From contig SKJG01000100.1 in the NCBI GenBank assembly GCA_007116035.1, positions 1 through 43,013 of the forward strand: DNA of 43,013 bases, given 5' to 3'. Made by a program: the position numbers and the translations under genes. This DNA comes from Thioalkalivibrio sp. (lineage in GTDB: Bacteria; Pseudomonadota; Gammaproteobacteria; Ectothiorhodospirales; Ectothiorhodospiraceae). This document shows positions 24,788 to 34,907 of this stretch, piece after piece. The notes below the pieces were generated by a model. The model was not told the DNA's origin. It saw only the letters and a list, made by a program, of their open reading frames with translations, and ran no database searches. Position 1 is the first letter of the stretch; each line of letters opens with the position of its first letter.

Positions 24788-27148
24788 GTGCACAGAATCA
24801 TCCCGTTTTTGTTCTGGATCCTGTTGAGCGCACCTGCGGGGGCGAGTGTCAGCCTTGGTGAGATCGAGGTGCGTTCTTACCTCAATCAGCCGCTGCAGGC
24901 GCAGATCAGGGTCCAGGGAAGTGCGCTGACCGACGCCAGCCTGGAGATCCGGCTTGCCTCGGAGGATGCCTACCGTCGTGCCGGCCTGACCCGGGGGGCT
25001 GTGCCCGCCGATCTCGCGATCCAGTTGGAAGGCACGGGTACCAGCCGCACCGTCCGGCTGACCACCCAGCGGCCCGTGCGTGAACCGTACGTTGGACTTC
25101 TGCTCGAGGCACGTTGGAACGCCGGGCGGGTACTGCGGGAATACACGATCTTGTTGGACCCGCCGGTGGCCTTTGCGCCGGAGCGCAGCGTTGCGCCGGT
25201 CGTCAGCCGATCCGCGGAACCCGCGCCAAGGCCCACACCGATCCCGGCTCCGGCCGCGACCACGCGCACCGAGTTCGGGCCCCGGCCCATGGCGGGGACC
25301 TATACGGTTCGTCCCGGTGACAGCCTCGGGGCCATCGTGCGGCGCCAGGGGTATGCTGGCGTCACCGCGGAACAGGCGATGCTCGCAATACTGGAAGCGA
25401 ACCCGCGGGCCTTCACGGACGGCAACGTGAACCAGTTGCTGGCCGGGGCCCAGTTGGCCATGCCCAGTGAGGAGGAGGTGGCGCGCCTCAGCTCGCAGGC
25501 GGCGCGACAGGAGATCCAGCGCCAGACCGCCGAGTGGCGGGACCGAACGGCGCCACGATCTCCACCGCCACCCCCGACGCAAGTGGCTGAGGCCGACGCT
25601 CCGGAAGCAGCACCCACGGAAGCGGCGCCCACCGAAGACGCAGCTCCCGAAACCCAACCCGAACCAGTCCCCACACCCGAAGGACCCGAACCGGCAGCCC
25701 CCTCCGACGATCGCGAGGATGAGGCTGCCGCAACCGTATTGGAGAGTCCGGAACTCGCGAGCATGGACCGGCTCGAGATCCTGAGCGAGGTGGATCACGG
25801 GCTGGGTGCCAGCGATGGCGCGAGCGCCCAGGTCATGGAAGAGGCGCTGCTGTCCCAGCAGACCGCGATGAGCGAATTGCGGGAGGAGTTGATCTCGCTG
25901 CGCTCCGAGTTGACGGAACGCGACCAGATGATCAGTGTCGTGAATGCCGAGCTTGCGCAGTTGGAGCAGCGCATGCGGGAGCTTCAGGAACAGCGCGAAG
26001 GCGGCTCTCTCGGCGGCACTTCCGGCATGGCCATGCACGAGAGAATTCTCGCCGATCCTCTCCTGCTCTTGTTGGCGGCGACATCGGTGCTGTTGTTCCT
26101 CCTGCTGCTGGTGTCACTGTTCCGCCCCGTCCGCAGTCAGGTGGCGGTCGCGGAGCCCATGCCCGCGCGTCGGGAACCGGAACCCCCGGTGGCGGCGCCC
26201 GTGGCGCGTGCGGCAGATCCGACCCGTGAAACGGCCGACGCGAGTCGGACAGGCGGAGCCGCATCGGGCACCCCTGGCGGAGCCGGGGCCGCAGGAGCCG
26301 CTGCCGCTGCGGCCGGTGCCGGGGCTGCAGCAGGCGCGGCAACGAAGGGCGGAGCGTCGGCGAACGCAAAGCCCGCGGGCGACATCGACGTTGGTGAGCG
26401 CGGGGAAGACGACCTCCTCGCTGATGTCGACCTCTATCTCGCCTATGGCATGAACGAACAGGCGACTACCGCATTGGAGAGCGCGATTAGGGACGGCCGG
26501 GACCGTCCCGAATACCGCATGCGGCTGATCGAGGCCTATGCGGCCAGCGACGACGGGGAAGCCGTGCGCAGCCATGCCGCTGTGCTGCGCGAGCGGTTGG
26601 GTCCGGGGGACGACGAACTGCGCGAGCGTATCGCTAAGGCCGAGGCAGAGGTCTCCGCCTCCGGCAAGGGGGCGGGCGCCGCGGGCGCCGATGCAAACTC
26701 GCTCGAGTTCGAGGTTTCCGAGACGCCTGAGCCACCAGCCGGCGGCGATGCGACCGGGTCAGGAACAGCCGAAACAGGCCAGGACGACGCAAACCTTCTC
26801 CGCTTCGACCTCGACGACGTCGATGATGGAGCCGAGCGGGGTGCAATCCTGGAGGCTTCGGATGCGAGCGACCCTGCGAGCGGGGCAGAACAGGACGATT
26901 TGCCCATGCTCGAACTCCCGGATTTCGAGACAGGGGACGCGACGGGTTCGTCCAGCGGCCTTCAGGGCGTTGGCGACAGTGACACGTCGGAAAACGGGAT
27001 GAAACTCAGCCTGGCGGAGGCCTTTGTCGAGATGGGTGATCCCGAGGGGGCGCTCGCGCTGCTTGATGAGATCATGCCCAGCGCGACCGCTGAGCAGGCG
27101 GCCAAGGCGGAGCAGCTTCGCAAGCAGATCGGGGACGCCGCGGACTGA
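24788..27148 (+). CDS. fimV: FimV-family peptidoglycan-binding hub protein
   Basis: A 786-residue inner-membrane protein of the FimV/HubP type, which organises the cell pole, type IV pili and twitching in relatives. The signal peptide (about 1-18, ending AGA-S) is followed by the conserved LGEIEVRSYLNQPLQA domain. A LysM domain (about 168-220, TYTVRPGDSLGAIVRRQGYA) binds peptidoglycan. Next come Pro/Glu-rich linker and coiled-coil segments (about 340-405) and a single transmembrane helix (about 425-445). The cytoplasmic part is Ala/Gly-rich (about 485-530) and acidic. It ends with the FimV C-terminal TPR-like motif KLSLAEAFVEMGDPEGALALL. The GTG start at 24788 follows GAGGGGG and gives a proper signal peptide. 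Confidence 0.9.
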   Translation: MHRIIPFLFWILLSAPAGASVSLGEIEVRSYLNQPLQAQIRVQGSALTDASLEIRLASEDAYRRAGLTRGAVPADLAIQLEGTGTSRTVRLTTQRPVREPYVGLLLEARWNAGRVLREYTILLDPPVAFAPERSVAPVVSRSAEPAPRPTPIPAPAATTRTEFGPRPMAGTYTVRPGDSLGAIVRRQGYAGVTAEQAMLAILEANPRAFTDGNVNQLLAGAQLAMPSEEEVARLSSQAARQEIQRQTAEWRDRTAPRSPPPPPTQVAEADAPEAAPTEAAPTEDAAPETQPEPVPTPEGPEPAAPSDDREDEAAATVLESPELASMDRLEILSEVDHGLGASDGASAQVMEEALLSQQTAMSELREELISLRSELTERDQMISVVNAELAQLEQRMRELQEQREGGSLGGTSGMAMHERILADPLLLLLAATSVLLFLLLLVSLFRPVRSQVAVAEPMPARREPEPPVAAPVARAADPTRETADASRTGGAASGTPGGAGAAGAAAAAAGAGAAAGAATKGGASANAKPAGDIDVGERGEDDLLADVDLYLAYGMNEQATTALESAIRDGRDRPEYRMRLIEAYAASDDGEAVRSHAAVLRERLGPGDDELRERIAKAEAEVSASGKGAGAAGADANSLEFEVSETPEPPAGGDATGSGTAETGQDDANLLRFDLDDVDDGAERGAILEASDASDPASGAEQDDLPMLELPDFETGDATGSSSGLQGVGDSDTSENGMKLSLAEAFVEMGDPEGALALLDEIMPSATAEQAAKAEQLRKQIGDAAD

Positions 27149-27194
27149 GCGGATCCGGGCATTCGTCGCCTGGGAGCGCTCGCCGCGTAGGCCA

Positions 27195-27923
27195 TTGCGG
27201 ATCACCCCGCTGACCTCCATTGACGGTCTGGCGAGCCTGGCGATTGCAGGGATCGTGTTGATGTCGTCCGTCTTGGTGAGTCCGATCGCAGCTGCTCTGG
27301 TGCCGGGTTTTCTGGCGCTCGGGATCCTCGCCTGGACCGGCGCCTGTCCGCTTCGGCGGGGCCTTGTCCTGGCCTGGCGTCTCAAGTGGTTTTTCCTTTC
27401 CCTGGTGTTGTTCTTCGGTTGGTGGTACCCGGGCGCCGGACCCTCGGGATGGGAGCGCCTTCTTCCTTCCCCAGAAGGGCTGGGCGAAGCCGGGATGCGT
27501 ATCGCGGCACTGGTGCTGATCGTCGGTTGGGTTGCCTGGCTTACTGGCGTGTTCGATCGTAATGCCCAGATCCAGGGGTTGGCGCGATGGCTGTCCGTGT
27601 TGCGGCCACTGGGTCTGCGCGGCGAGGTCTTCGCACGTCGGCTGTTTCTGGCGCTCGATTACTTCGAGGCACAACGCGCCGACTATCTCGAGTTCCGGGA
27701 GCGGATCCGTGGGTCCCGCTGGAGTCGCCTGAAGGTGGGTAGGGAATTTCTGATCAGCGGCCTTGACGGCGCGCTGGCCGGTGCGGCTCCCGCGGGTCGT
27801 CAGGCCCTGCCCGGAGAGACTGGAACGGGGAAATCCCAGGACGCCGCGGGAGAGGTTTCCTGGCAGGTCGCGCTGCTTTGGCTCGCGGTTTTGGTGGCGC
27901 TGGCGATCCGGGTCGCCGGATGA
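27195..27923 (+). CDS. EcfT/CbiQ-like integral membrane protein, function unknown
   Basis: A roughly 242-residue membrane protein. Three hydrophobic helices (IDGLASLAIAGIVLMSSVLV, IAAALVPGFLALGILAW and WFFLSLVLFFGWWYPG) are followed by SPEGLGEAGMRIAALVLIVGW. It then has a charged helix pair, LARWLSVLRPLGLRGEVFAR and LFLALDYFEAQRADYLEF, and a C-terminal helix at about 225-240. This layout resembles the T component of energy-coupling-factor (cobalt/vitamin) transporters. No ECF ATPases or substrate component are nearby, so it may have another job. The start is uncertain: TTG 27195 is proposed since the frame is open back into fimV, and ATG 27259 is possible. The stop is 13 bases before truA. 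Confidence 0.5.
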   Translation: MRITPLTSIDGLASLAIAGIVLMSSVLVSPIAAALVPGFLALGILAWTGACPLRRGLVLAWRLKWFFLSLVLFFGWWYPGAGPSGWERLLPSPEGLGEAGMRIAALVLIVGWVAWLTGVFDRNAQIQGLARWLSVLRPLGLRGEVFARRLFLALDYFEAQRADYLEFRERIRGSRWSRLKVGREFLISGLDGALAGAAPAGRQALPGETGTGKSQDAAGEVSWQVALLWLAVLVALAIRVAG

Positions 27924-27936
27924 AGGGGGCGTCCTG

Positions 27937-28791
27937 ATGTCGAACGCTTCGGCGGACACCCAGCGCTGGGCCCTGGGGGTGGAATACGACGGCAGTGGCT
28001 TCGTCGGCTGGCAGCGGCAGAAAGACGGCCCCAGCGTGCAGGCGGCGGTCGAGGAGGCTCTCGGCTTCGTTGCCGGACACGGGGTGGACCTGCATTGCGC
28101 CGGGCGTACCGACGCCGGCGTTCACGCTGTCGGCCAGGTCATCCACTTCGACACCATGGCCGTGCGCGAGGAACGCAACTGGCTCCTGGGCGCGAATGCA
28201 CGCCTGCCGGAATCCGTGGCGTTACTCTGGGCGCGCCCCGTGTCCCGCAGCTTCCACGCCCGCTTCTCCGCGCAGGCCCGGAGGTACCGATATGTCATCG
28301 CCAACCAGGCGGTAAGACCTGCGATTCAGGCCGGCGGCCTGTCCTGGTGGCGCTATCCGCTGGATGCACAGCGAATGCACGATGCGGCGCAGTGGCTGGT
28401 GGGCAGGCACGATTTCGCCAGCCTCCGTGCAGCGGCTTGCCAGGCCAAGTCGTCGGTCAAGACCATCCACTCGATCAGCGTCAGCCGACAGGGGCGTCAC
28501 GTCGTGCTCGACGTTCATGCCAATGCCTTTCTGCATCACATGGTACGCAACATCGCCGGCGTGCTGATCCCCATCGGTCAGGGGAAGCGTGGAGCCGCTT
28601 GGGTCAGGGAAGTGCTGGAGAGCCGCGATCGAAGGGCGTCGGGAATCACCGCCCCTGCCGGCGGCCTGTATCTGGTCGGTGTGGATTACGATCCGGTCTT
28701 CGGGCTACCCCAGGCGGCGCAGCAACCCGTGTGGCCCATCGTGCCAGCCAGGCCCGGGCCGGATGGGTTGCTTGCGTTCGGTGGGTCCTGA
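27937..28791 (+). CDS. truA: tRNA pseudouridine(38-40) synthase
   Basis: A 284-residue pseudouridine synthase that modifies positions 38-40 of the anticodon stem. The catalytic aspartate is D59 in CAGRTDAGVHA. LGVEYDGSGFVGWQRQ is the conserved N-terminal motif, and VRNIAGVLIPIGQGKR is near the C-terminus. The ATG at 27937 was chosen by family alignment; the frame is open 58 codons further upstream through the preceding gene. The fimV-truA-trpF order is widespread in gammaproteobacteria. Confidence 0.96.
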   Translation: MSNASADTQRWALGVEYDGSGFVGWQRQKDGPSVQAAVEEALGFVAGHGVDLHCAGRTDAGVHAVGQVIHFDTMAVREERNWLLGANARLPESVALLWARPVSRSFHARFSAQARRYRYVIANQAVRPAIQAGGLSWWRYPLDAQRMHDAAQWLVGRHDFASLRAAACQAKSSVKTIHSISVSRQGRHVVLDVHANAFLHHMVRNIAGVLIPIGQGKRGAAWVREVLESRDRRASGITAPAGGLYLVGVDYDPVFGLPQAAQQPVWPIVPARPGPDGLLAFGGS

Positions 28792-28842
28792 GCGCTGGCC
28801 GCCGCCCGGCGCCGGCATGTTCTGGTACCCTAACGGGTTATC

Positions 28843-29469
28843 ATGCGCTATCGAATCAAGATCTGTGGCCTGACCGACGCGGGTCAGGCACTGGCCGCCG
28901 CGAGCGTCGGCGCCGATGCCATCGGGCTGGTCTTCTACGCGCGAAGTCGCCGGGCCGTCGACATCGAGCAGGCTGCCGCCATCGCGGCCGCACTGCCGCC
29001 CTTCGTCGCCACCGTCGGACTCTTTGTCGACCCCGCTGTCGCAGAGGTCGGCAGGGTCCTGGATCAATGTCGGCTGGACTTTCTGCAGTTTCATGGCGCG
29101 GAGAACGCAGCGTTCTGCGGGGGCTTCGGGGTGCCGTATCTGAAGGCCATTGCGATGGGGGACGGGCGTGATCCCCGGCCGGAGATGGATGCCCATCCGC
29201 AGGCACGGGGCTTTCTGCTCGACAGCCATGCAGGCGGCATGATGGGGGGGTCTGGTCAGGTCTTCGACTGGCGCAGTATTCCGGGTCCCCTGGAACGCCC
29301 CTGGCTGTTGGCCGGTGGACTGGATGCGCGTAATGTCGGGCAGGCCCTGGCGCTGGCATCCCCTTATGGCGTGGATGTCAGTTCGGGCGTGGAGTCCACG
29401 CCCGGGCAAAAGGATCCCCGGCTGGTCCGGGATTTCATTGAGTCGGTGAGGCAGGTGGAACGTGAGTGA
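28843..29469 (+). CDS. trpF: Phosphoribosylanthranilate isomerase
   Basis: A 208-residue TIM-barrel enzyme of tryptophan synthesis. Catalytic residues are visible: C8 in [11 protein letters not shown] and D127 in [12 protein letters not shown]. The phosphate-binding end [15 protein letters not shown] and [15 protein letters not shown] are typical. The stop codon overlaps the start of trpB by eight bases, so the two are translationally coupled. Confidence 0.97.
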   Translation: MRYRIKICGLTDAGQALAAASVGADAIGLVFYARSRRAVDIEQAAAIAAALPPFVATVGLFVDPAVAEVGRVLDQCRLDFLQFHGAENAAFCGGFGVPYLKAIAMGDGRDPRPEMDAHPQARGFLLDSHAGGMMGGSGQVFDWRSIPGPLERPWLLAGGLDARNVGQALALASPYGVDVSSGVESTPGQKDPRLVRDFIESVRQVERE

Positions 29470-30682
29470 GATGAAGCAGGCAGTCGACTGGGCGGCGTTT
29501 CCGGACGTTCGCGGGCATTTCGGACCCTACGGCGGTCGGTTCGTGGCCGAGACCCTGATGGGCGCGCTGGACGAACTCCAGGGGGTCTATGAAAAATACA
29601 TGAAGGATCCGGAGTTCCTCGCGGAACTGGACGCGGACCTTCAGAACTTCGTCGGCAGGCCGAGTCCGCTTTATCATGCCGAGCGTCTTTCGCGGGAACT
29701 CGGCGGCGCGCAGGTCTACCTGAAGCGCGAGGACCTGAACCACACTGGCGCGCACAAGGTGAACAACACCATCGGCCAGGCACTTTTGGCGAAGCGGCTG
29801 GGCAAGACCCGAATCATCGCCGAGACCGGGGCCGGACAGCACGGGGTTGCGACGGCCACCGTGGCCGCCCGTCTCGGTCTCGAATGCGTGGTCTTCATGG
29901 GCGCGGAGGACATCCAGCGCCAGTCCCCGAATGTCTATCGGATGCGGCTGCTGGGTGCCGACGTGGTGGCGGTCAAATCGGGTTCGCGGACCCTGAAGGA
30001 CGCGCTGAACGAGGCCATGCGGGATTGGGTGGCCAACGTCGATGACACCTTCTACATCATTGGTACGGTGGCGGGGCCGCATCCCTATCCGGCAATGGTC
30101 CGAGACTTCCAGTCGGTGATCGGCCGCGAGGCGCGGGCCCAGCATCTGGAGATGACGGGACGCCTGCCGGATGCCCTGGTGGCCTGTGTCGGCGGTGGTT
30201 CGAATGCCATCGGCCTGTTCCATCCCTTCCTTGCGGATGAATCCGTGGCCATGATCGGGGTCGAGGCGGGCGGTGAGGGCGTCGGCACCGGTCGACACTC
30301 GGCGCCACTGTGCGCAGGGCGTCCGGGAGTGCTGCACGGCAACCGGACCTACCTGATGGAAGACGACAACGGCCAGATCATCGAGACGCACTCCATCTCG
30401 GCAGGGCTGGACTATCCCGGTGTGGGGCCGGAACATTCCTGGCTGAAGGACATCGGGCGTGTGAGCTATGTTTCGGTGACCGACGACATGGCGCTGCGAG
30501 CCTTCCATCGGATGACCCGCACCGAAGGTATCATTCCCGCGCTGGAGACCAGCCATGCCGTTGCCCACGTGCTCGATCTGGCACCGCGCATGCGCACGGA
30601 CCAGAGCGTGATCATCAATCTGTCCGGGCGCGGCGACAAGGACCTGAATACCATCGCCCGTCTCGAGGGGATCGAGCTGTGA
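29462..30682 (+). CDS. trpB: Tryptophan synthase beta subunit
   Basis: A 406-residue PLP enzyme that joins indole and serine to make tryptophan. K99 in [16 protein letters not shown] forms the internal aldimine, and GGGSNAIG binds the cofactor phosphate. The N-terminus has the [14 protein letters not shown] motif. The start is GTG 29462 with AGGTGG just upstream inside trpF; ATG 29471 is the alternative. The stop shares bases with the GTG start of trpA, fitting equal production of the two subunits. Confidence 0.98.
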   Translation: MSEMKQAVDWAAFPDVRGHFGPYGGRFVAETLMGALDELQGVYEKYMKDPEFLAELDADLQNFVGRPSPLYHAERLSRELGGAQVYLKREDLNHTGAHKVNNTIGQALLAKRLGKTRIIAETGAGQHGVATATVAARLGLECVVFMGAEDIQRQSPNVYRMRLLGADVVAVKSGSRTLKDALNEAMRDWVANVDDTFYIIGTVAGPHPYPAMVRDFQSVIGREARAQHLEMTGRLPDALVACVGGGSNAIGLFHPFLADESVAMIGVEAGGEGVGTGRHSAPLCAGRPGVLHGNRTYLMEDDNGQIIETHSISAGLDYPGVGPEHSWLKDIGRVSYVSVTDDMALRAFHRMTRTEGIIPALETSHAVAHVLDLAPRMRTDQSVIINLSGRGDKDLNTIARLEGIEL

Positions 30683-31512
30683 GCCGCATCGCGAAACGTT
30701 TTGCCGAGACCCGCGCCAGCGGCCGCGCCGCGCTGGTCCCCTACGTCACCGCCGGTGACCCCGCCCCCGACGTGACCGTGGCATTGATGCACGACCTGGT
30801 GGCTGCCGGCGCCGACCTGCTCGAACTGGGCGTGCCCTTTTCCGACCCGATGGCCGACGGCCCGGTGATCCAGCTGGCTTGCGAACGGTCCTTGGCCCAT
30901 GGCACCAGCCTGCGCGACGTGCTTGCCATGGTGGCTGCCTTCCGGGAGCGGGACCGGGAGACTCCCGTTGTTCTGATGGGCTATCTGAATCCGGTCGAAC
31001 GCATGGGTGCCGAGACCTTTGCGGAGGCCGCGGGTGCGGCCGGGGTCGACGGCGTGCTGGTGGTCGACCTGCCCCCGGAGGAGAGCGACGAGCTGACCGG
31101 CGTGCTCGCCCGGGTGGGCATCGATCCGATCTTCCTGGTGGCACCGACCACCTCGAGCCGGCGCCTCGAGCATGTCACGGCCGCAGCGCGCGGATTCATT
31201 TATTATGTCTCCCTGAAAGGTGTGACCGGGTCGCAGACGCTGGACCCCGCCGAGCTGGGCGCCCGGCTGAGCAGCATCCGCGCATTGACTGAGCTGCCGC
31301 TGGGCGTGGGCTTTGGCATCCGTGATGCGCAGACTGCGGCGCAGGTTGCCCGGGTGGCCGATGCCGTCGTCGTGGGGAGCGCGATCGTCCGTCTGGTGGA
31401 GCAGTTTCCGGCAGCGCCCGATCAATTCCGCGCGGCGGCTTCGGCCCTCGTTCGGGAGATGCGCGCGGCAATGGACGATGCGCGCATGGCCGAGGCCCCG
31501 GCGCCGGTCTGA
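30679..31512 (+). CDS. trpA: Tryptophan synthase alpha subunit
   Basis: A 277-residue TIM-barrel subunit that cleaves indole-3-glycerol phosphate and channels indole to TrpB. Catalytic E49 and D60 lie in [15 protein letters not shown], and the phosphate is held by the [12 protein letters not shown] region. The GTG start at 30679 overlaps the trpB stop (GTGA). A longer open frame exists upstream but is antigenic to no known family and lies within trpB. accD follows 34 bases later. Confidence 0.97.
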   Translation: MSRIAKRFAETRASGRAALVPYVTAGDPAPDVTVALMHDLVAAGADLLELGVPFSDPMADGPVIQLACERSLAHGTSLRDVLAMVAAFRERDRETPVVLMGYLNPVERMGAETFAEAAGAAGVDGVLVVDLPPEESDELTGVLARVGIDPIFLVAPTTSSRRLEHVTAAARGFIYYVSLKGVTGSQTLDPAELGARLSSIRALTELPLGVGFGIRDAQTAAQVARVADAVVVGSAIVRLVEQFPAAPDQFRAAASALVREMRAAMDDARMAEAPAPV

Positions 31513-31546
31513 GCACAGGATGGGGCACCCAAGACAGGACTGACGC

Positions 31547-32512
31547 ATGAGCTGGTTCGAGAAGTTGATGCCCTCGCGGATCCGCACCGATAACGCGACC
31601 AAGCGGACGGTGCCCGAGGGTCTGTGGGTGCGTTGCGTGGGTTGCGATGCGACGCTGTATCGGCCGGAGCTGGAGCGGAACCTGGACGTGTGCCCGAAGT
31701 GCGGGTATCACCGCCGCATCGGTGCGCGCCGTCGCCTGGAAATCTTCCTCGACGACGGTCCACGTGAGGAGATCGGTTCCGGGGTCGAAGCCTCCGATGT
31801 CCTGAAGTTCCGGGACAGCAAGAAGTACAAGGATCGGCTTGCGGCGGCCCAGAAGGCCACGGGCGAAAAGGATGCCCTGCTGGTGATGCGCGGCGAATTG
31901 GAGGGGGCCCCTATCGTTGCGGCCGCCTTCGACTTCTTTTTCATGGGCGGATCCATGGGCTCCGCTGTCGGCGAGCGCTTCGTCCGGGGCGCAGAGCGGG
32001 CGCTGAACGAGCGCATTCCCCTGGTCTGTTTCTCCGCCAGTGGCGGAGCGCGGATGCAGGAGGCGCTGTTCTCGCTGATGCAGATGGCCAAGACCAGTGC
32101 CGCTTTGGCGCGCCTGCGCGAGGAGCGCGTGCCGTTCGTGTCCGTGATGACCGATCCGACGATGGGCGGCGTCTCGGCCAGCCTGGCCATGCTCGGCGAC
32201 ATCAACGCCGCCGAGCCCAAGGCGCTGATCGGTTTCGCCGGGCCGCGGGTCATCCAGCAGACCGTGCGCGAGACCTTGCCGGAGGGATTCCAGCGGGCGG
32301 AATTCCTGCTCGAGCACGGCGCGATCGACCTGATCATCGACCGCCGGGAGATGCGGGCGCGGCTCGCCTCCCTGCTGGCGCTGCTGACCCATCACATCTC
32401 GCCCGCCACCGCCATCCATGACCCGTCCACCTCCGCGCCCTCCGGAGAGCAGGGGGGCGGGCCATTCCACGGCGAGATCCACGTTCCCGGCGATACCAGG
32501 AACCCGGGCTGA
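31547..32512 (+). CDS. accD: Acetyl-CoA carboxylase carboxyltransferase beta subunit
   Basis: A 321-residue subunit of the carboxyltransferase that makes malonyl-CoA for fatty-acid synthesis, acting with AccA. The N-terminal zinc ribbon has C30, C33, C49 and C52 (RCVGC and CPKC). The crotonase-fold region has [16 protein letters not shown] and [10 protein letters not shown]. The C-terminal tail of about 35 residues after HHISPA is Pro/Gly-rich and poorly conserved. The ATG at 31547 is supported by [12 protein letters not shown], the usual family start. Confidence 0.98.
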   Translation: MSWFEKLMPSRIRTDNATKRTVPEGLWVRCVGCDATLYRPELERNLDVCPKCGYHRRIGARRRLEIFLDDGPREEIGSGVEASDVLKFRDSKKYKDRLAAAQKATGEKDALLVMRGELEGAPIVAAAFDFFFMGGSMGSAVGERFVRGAERALNERIPLVCFSASGGARMQEALFSLMQMAKTSAALARLREERVPFVSVMTDPTMGGVSASLAMLGDINAAEPKALIGFAGPRVIQQTVRETLPEGFQRAEFLLEHGAIDLIIDRREMRARLASLLALLTHHISPATAIHDPSTSAPSGEQGGGPFHGEIHVPGDTRNPG

Positions 32513-32619
32513 GCGCGCATGACAGGACCCAGCGGTCGACTGGCGCCCGACGCTGGCCGGATTGACTGCGGAGCCGAAACCGGTTGCGTGACCGAGTGAC
32601 GGCCTCAAACACGTCCCCG

Positions 32620-33912
32620 ATGCGCTTCCAGACGCTACAGCAGTGGCTCGACTGGCAGGAGACCCTGCACCCCAAGGCGATCGACCTGGGGCTTGAGCGC
32701 GTGGCCGCAGTCGCCGATGCCCTGCAGCTGCGTACCCAAGTCCCGACGACCATCACGGTCGCCGGGACCAACGGCAAGGGTACGGTCGCCACGGTGGTCG
32801 CGGCCCTTTTGCGGGCCTTGGGATTCCGGGTCGGGCTCTATACGTCTCCGCATCTGCTGCGCTACAACGAACGGGTATCCGTCGACGGCGAGCCGGTCTC
32901 TGACGAAGATCTCTGCCGGGCCTTCGCCGCCGCGGATGTCGCACGCGGTCCGCACTCGCTGACCTACTTCGAGTTCGGCACGCTGGCCGCTGTCTGGCTG
33001 TTTCGGGAGAGCGGGGTGGATTTCCAGGTGCTGGAGGTGGGTCTGGGCGGGCGCCTGGACGCCGTGAATGTCTGGGACCCCGATGTCGCCGTGATCACCA
33101 GCGTCGATCTCGATCACCAGGCCTGGTTGGGCAACGACCGGGAACGGATCGGCTGGGAGAAGGCGGGTATTCTGCGGCCGGGGCGGCCTGCGGTGCTGGG
33201 GGATGCGGGGCCCCCGGCTTCGGTTCTGCGCGAGGCGCGGAGGCTGGACGTGCCCCTGGCCCGCCTCGGTCAGGACTTCATGTTCGATGCCTCGGTGGCC
33301 GGGGGGCGCTGGTCCTGGGCGGGCAGCTCCAGAGATCTGCGACTCGATCCCGACCTGACCGCGGCATTGTCCGGCGCCCGGGGGCAGAACGCGGCGACAG
33401 CGCTTGCGGTTCTCCACCTGCTTCGCCTTGAGGATCGCCTGAGCGGGGAGGTGCTCCAGATCGGTCTCGGCGCCACCCCGCCCGGGCGCCTGCAGCGTAT
33501 CCCCGGTGCGCCGGAGTGGCTCCTGGATGTGGCCCACAATCCCCAGTCGGCACGGGAACTCGCCGATTGGCTTGCGCGACATCCCGTGCAGGGGCCGGTG
33601 GTGGCGATCGTGGCGGTGATGGCCGACAAGGAACGCGGCCCCATGTTTGCGGCGCTGGACCCAGAAATCGATGTGTGGGTACCGGTGCCCATCCCGTCGC
33701 AGCGCGCGTTGGCCGCGAACGAGCTCGCGCGGGAACTGGGCGCCTTGCCGGGCAGCCAGGTCATCCTTGCCGACGATCCGGGGGCGGCCATGGACCTGGC
33801 CGTGGAGCAGGCTGGACCGAGTGGGCGCGTCGTGGTCTTCGGCTCGTTCGTGACCGTGCAGGCGATCCTGGAGCGGCTGCAGCCCGCGGCTGTGAGGGCG
33901 GTCCATGTCTGA
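32620..33912 (+). CDS. folC: Dihydrofolate synthase / folylpolyglutamate synthase
   Basis: A Mur-ligase-family enzyme of 430 residues that adds glutamate to dihydropteroate and to folates. The ATP loop AGTNGKGTVAT is at about 48-58, and YTSPHLLRYNERV is the folate-family Omega region. VLEVGLGGRLDAVNVWDPDV and DVAHNPQSARELADWL are further signatures. The start is uncertain: ATG 32620 fits the family length (FQTLQQWLDWQETLHPKAID) but has no clear ribosome-binding site; GTG 32596 and TTG 32584 are in frame. The gap to accD is about 107 bases and holds no gene. Confidence 0.95.
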   Translation: MRFQTLQQWLDWQETLHPKAIDLGLERVAAVADALQLRTQVPTTITVAGTNGKGTVATVVAALLRALGFRVGLYTSPHLLRYNERVSVDGEPVSDEDLCRAFAAADVARGPHSLTYFEFGTLAAVWLFRESGVDFQVLEVGLGGRLDAVNVWDPDVAVITSVDLDHQAWLGNDRERIGWEKAGILRPGRPAVLGDAGPPASVLREARRLDVPLARLGQDFMFDASVAGGRWSWAGSSRDLRLDPDLTAALSGARGQNAATALAVLHLLRLEDRLSGEVLQIGLGATPPGRLQRIPGAPEWLLDVAHNPQSARELADWLARHPVQGPVVAIVAVMADKERGPMFAALDPEIDVWVPVPIPSQRALAANELARELGALPGSQVILADDPGAAMDLAVEQAGPSGRVVVFGSFVTVQAILERLQPAAVRAVHV

Positions 33913-34125
33913 CGCCATATCCCCTGCATGTGCATGCGCGGAAAAACTCTCGACGGATCGTTATACTCTCCTCCTCCGGCGGCATTGGCTGCCGAGCGCC
34001 GAATGGCGCCGCAAACCGGGTGCCAGCCTTTGATGATCGTCTCACCTGCAGCCATCAACCTCCCATCGAACCCCGCCGGGGCGCGCGCGTCACGGCCTCC
34101 CCAGCTCCCGACCCACTGAGTGACG

Positions 34126-34731
34126 ATGTCGACGGAAGCTCCCCTGCGTTACCGGATGGTCGGCGCGATCGTGCTGATCTTTGCCGCCGTTCTCGTTCTT
34201 CCCTGGGTGTTCGATGGGGCCGGTTACGAGTCCATGCAGGGGCTCGAACAACCCGTGCCCGAGCGGCCTGAATTCGTCATGCCGCAGACGCCGAGCGCTC
34301 CGGTACCTGCGCCGATCGATCCGCTCGCGGAGCATGATCGGGATGGGGAAGAGGTGCGGATGGCGGAGCCAGCGCCAGTTCCCGCCCCAGAAGCGCAGCG
34401 CCCGGCGGATACCGCGCCCGCTGCGCCGACCCGCCCCGCCGGACAGGAGGCCACCCGGCCCCAGACACCGGCGGCGACCGAGCCTCGGCCCGATGGGGTG
34501 GGTTGGGCTGTGCAGGTCGGCAGCTTCGGTCGTGAAGAGAATGCGCGCGAACAGGCGCAGCGGCTGCGCGCCGAAGGCTTCCCGGCCTTTGTCGAACGCG
34601 CCAGCGCGAATGGCCGCGGCGTGTGGCGTGTCAAGGTCGGCCCGCGGGCCCAGCGTGACGAGGCATTGCGCCTGCGCGACGAAGTGCAGCGCAGGATGGA
34701 TCTGTCCGGCATTGTGATCGCCCATCCCTGA
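34126..34731 (+). CDS. dedD: SPOR-domain cell-division protein (DedD-like)
   Basis: A 201-residue bitopic inner-membrane protein. A short cytoplasmic start is followed by a transmembrane helix (about 13-30, VGAIVLIFAAVLVLPWVFDG). A Pro/Ala-rich periplasmic linker (about 50-125) leads to a C-terminal SPOR domain (about 127-201, WAVQVGSFGREENAREQAQ...VWRVKVGP), which binds denuded septal glycan. The ATG at 34126 is preferred over GTG 34120. The folC-dedD-cvpA-purF order is conserved in gammaproteobacteria. A TATACT hexamer in the 213-base gap upstream (around 33963) may be part of a promoter. Confidence 0.88.
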   Translation: MSTEAPLRYRMVGAIVLIFAAVLVLPWVFDGAGYESMQGLEQPVPERPEFVMPQTPSAPVPAPIDPLAEHDRDGEEVRMAEPAPVPAPEAQRPADTAPAAPTRPAGQEATRPQTPAATEPRPDGVGWAVQVGSFGREENAREQAQRLRAEGFPAFVERASANGRGVWRVKVGPRAQRDEALRLRDEVQRRMDLSGIVIAHP

Positions 34732-34907
34732 CGTCCGTTGGCAACGGCACGACAACCATGGACGAGCCGACCGACGGGCGATCATAGGGCTGGTGTCTGG
34801 GGTAGACTAGCGCGCTCCCAACCTACTGCGCGTGAATCGCAACGGGATGGGCGCGGACAGGCGGCGGGCGGAAACAGCGACACCCATGCAGATGAGAGTC
34901 GGACGAC

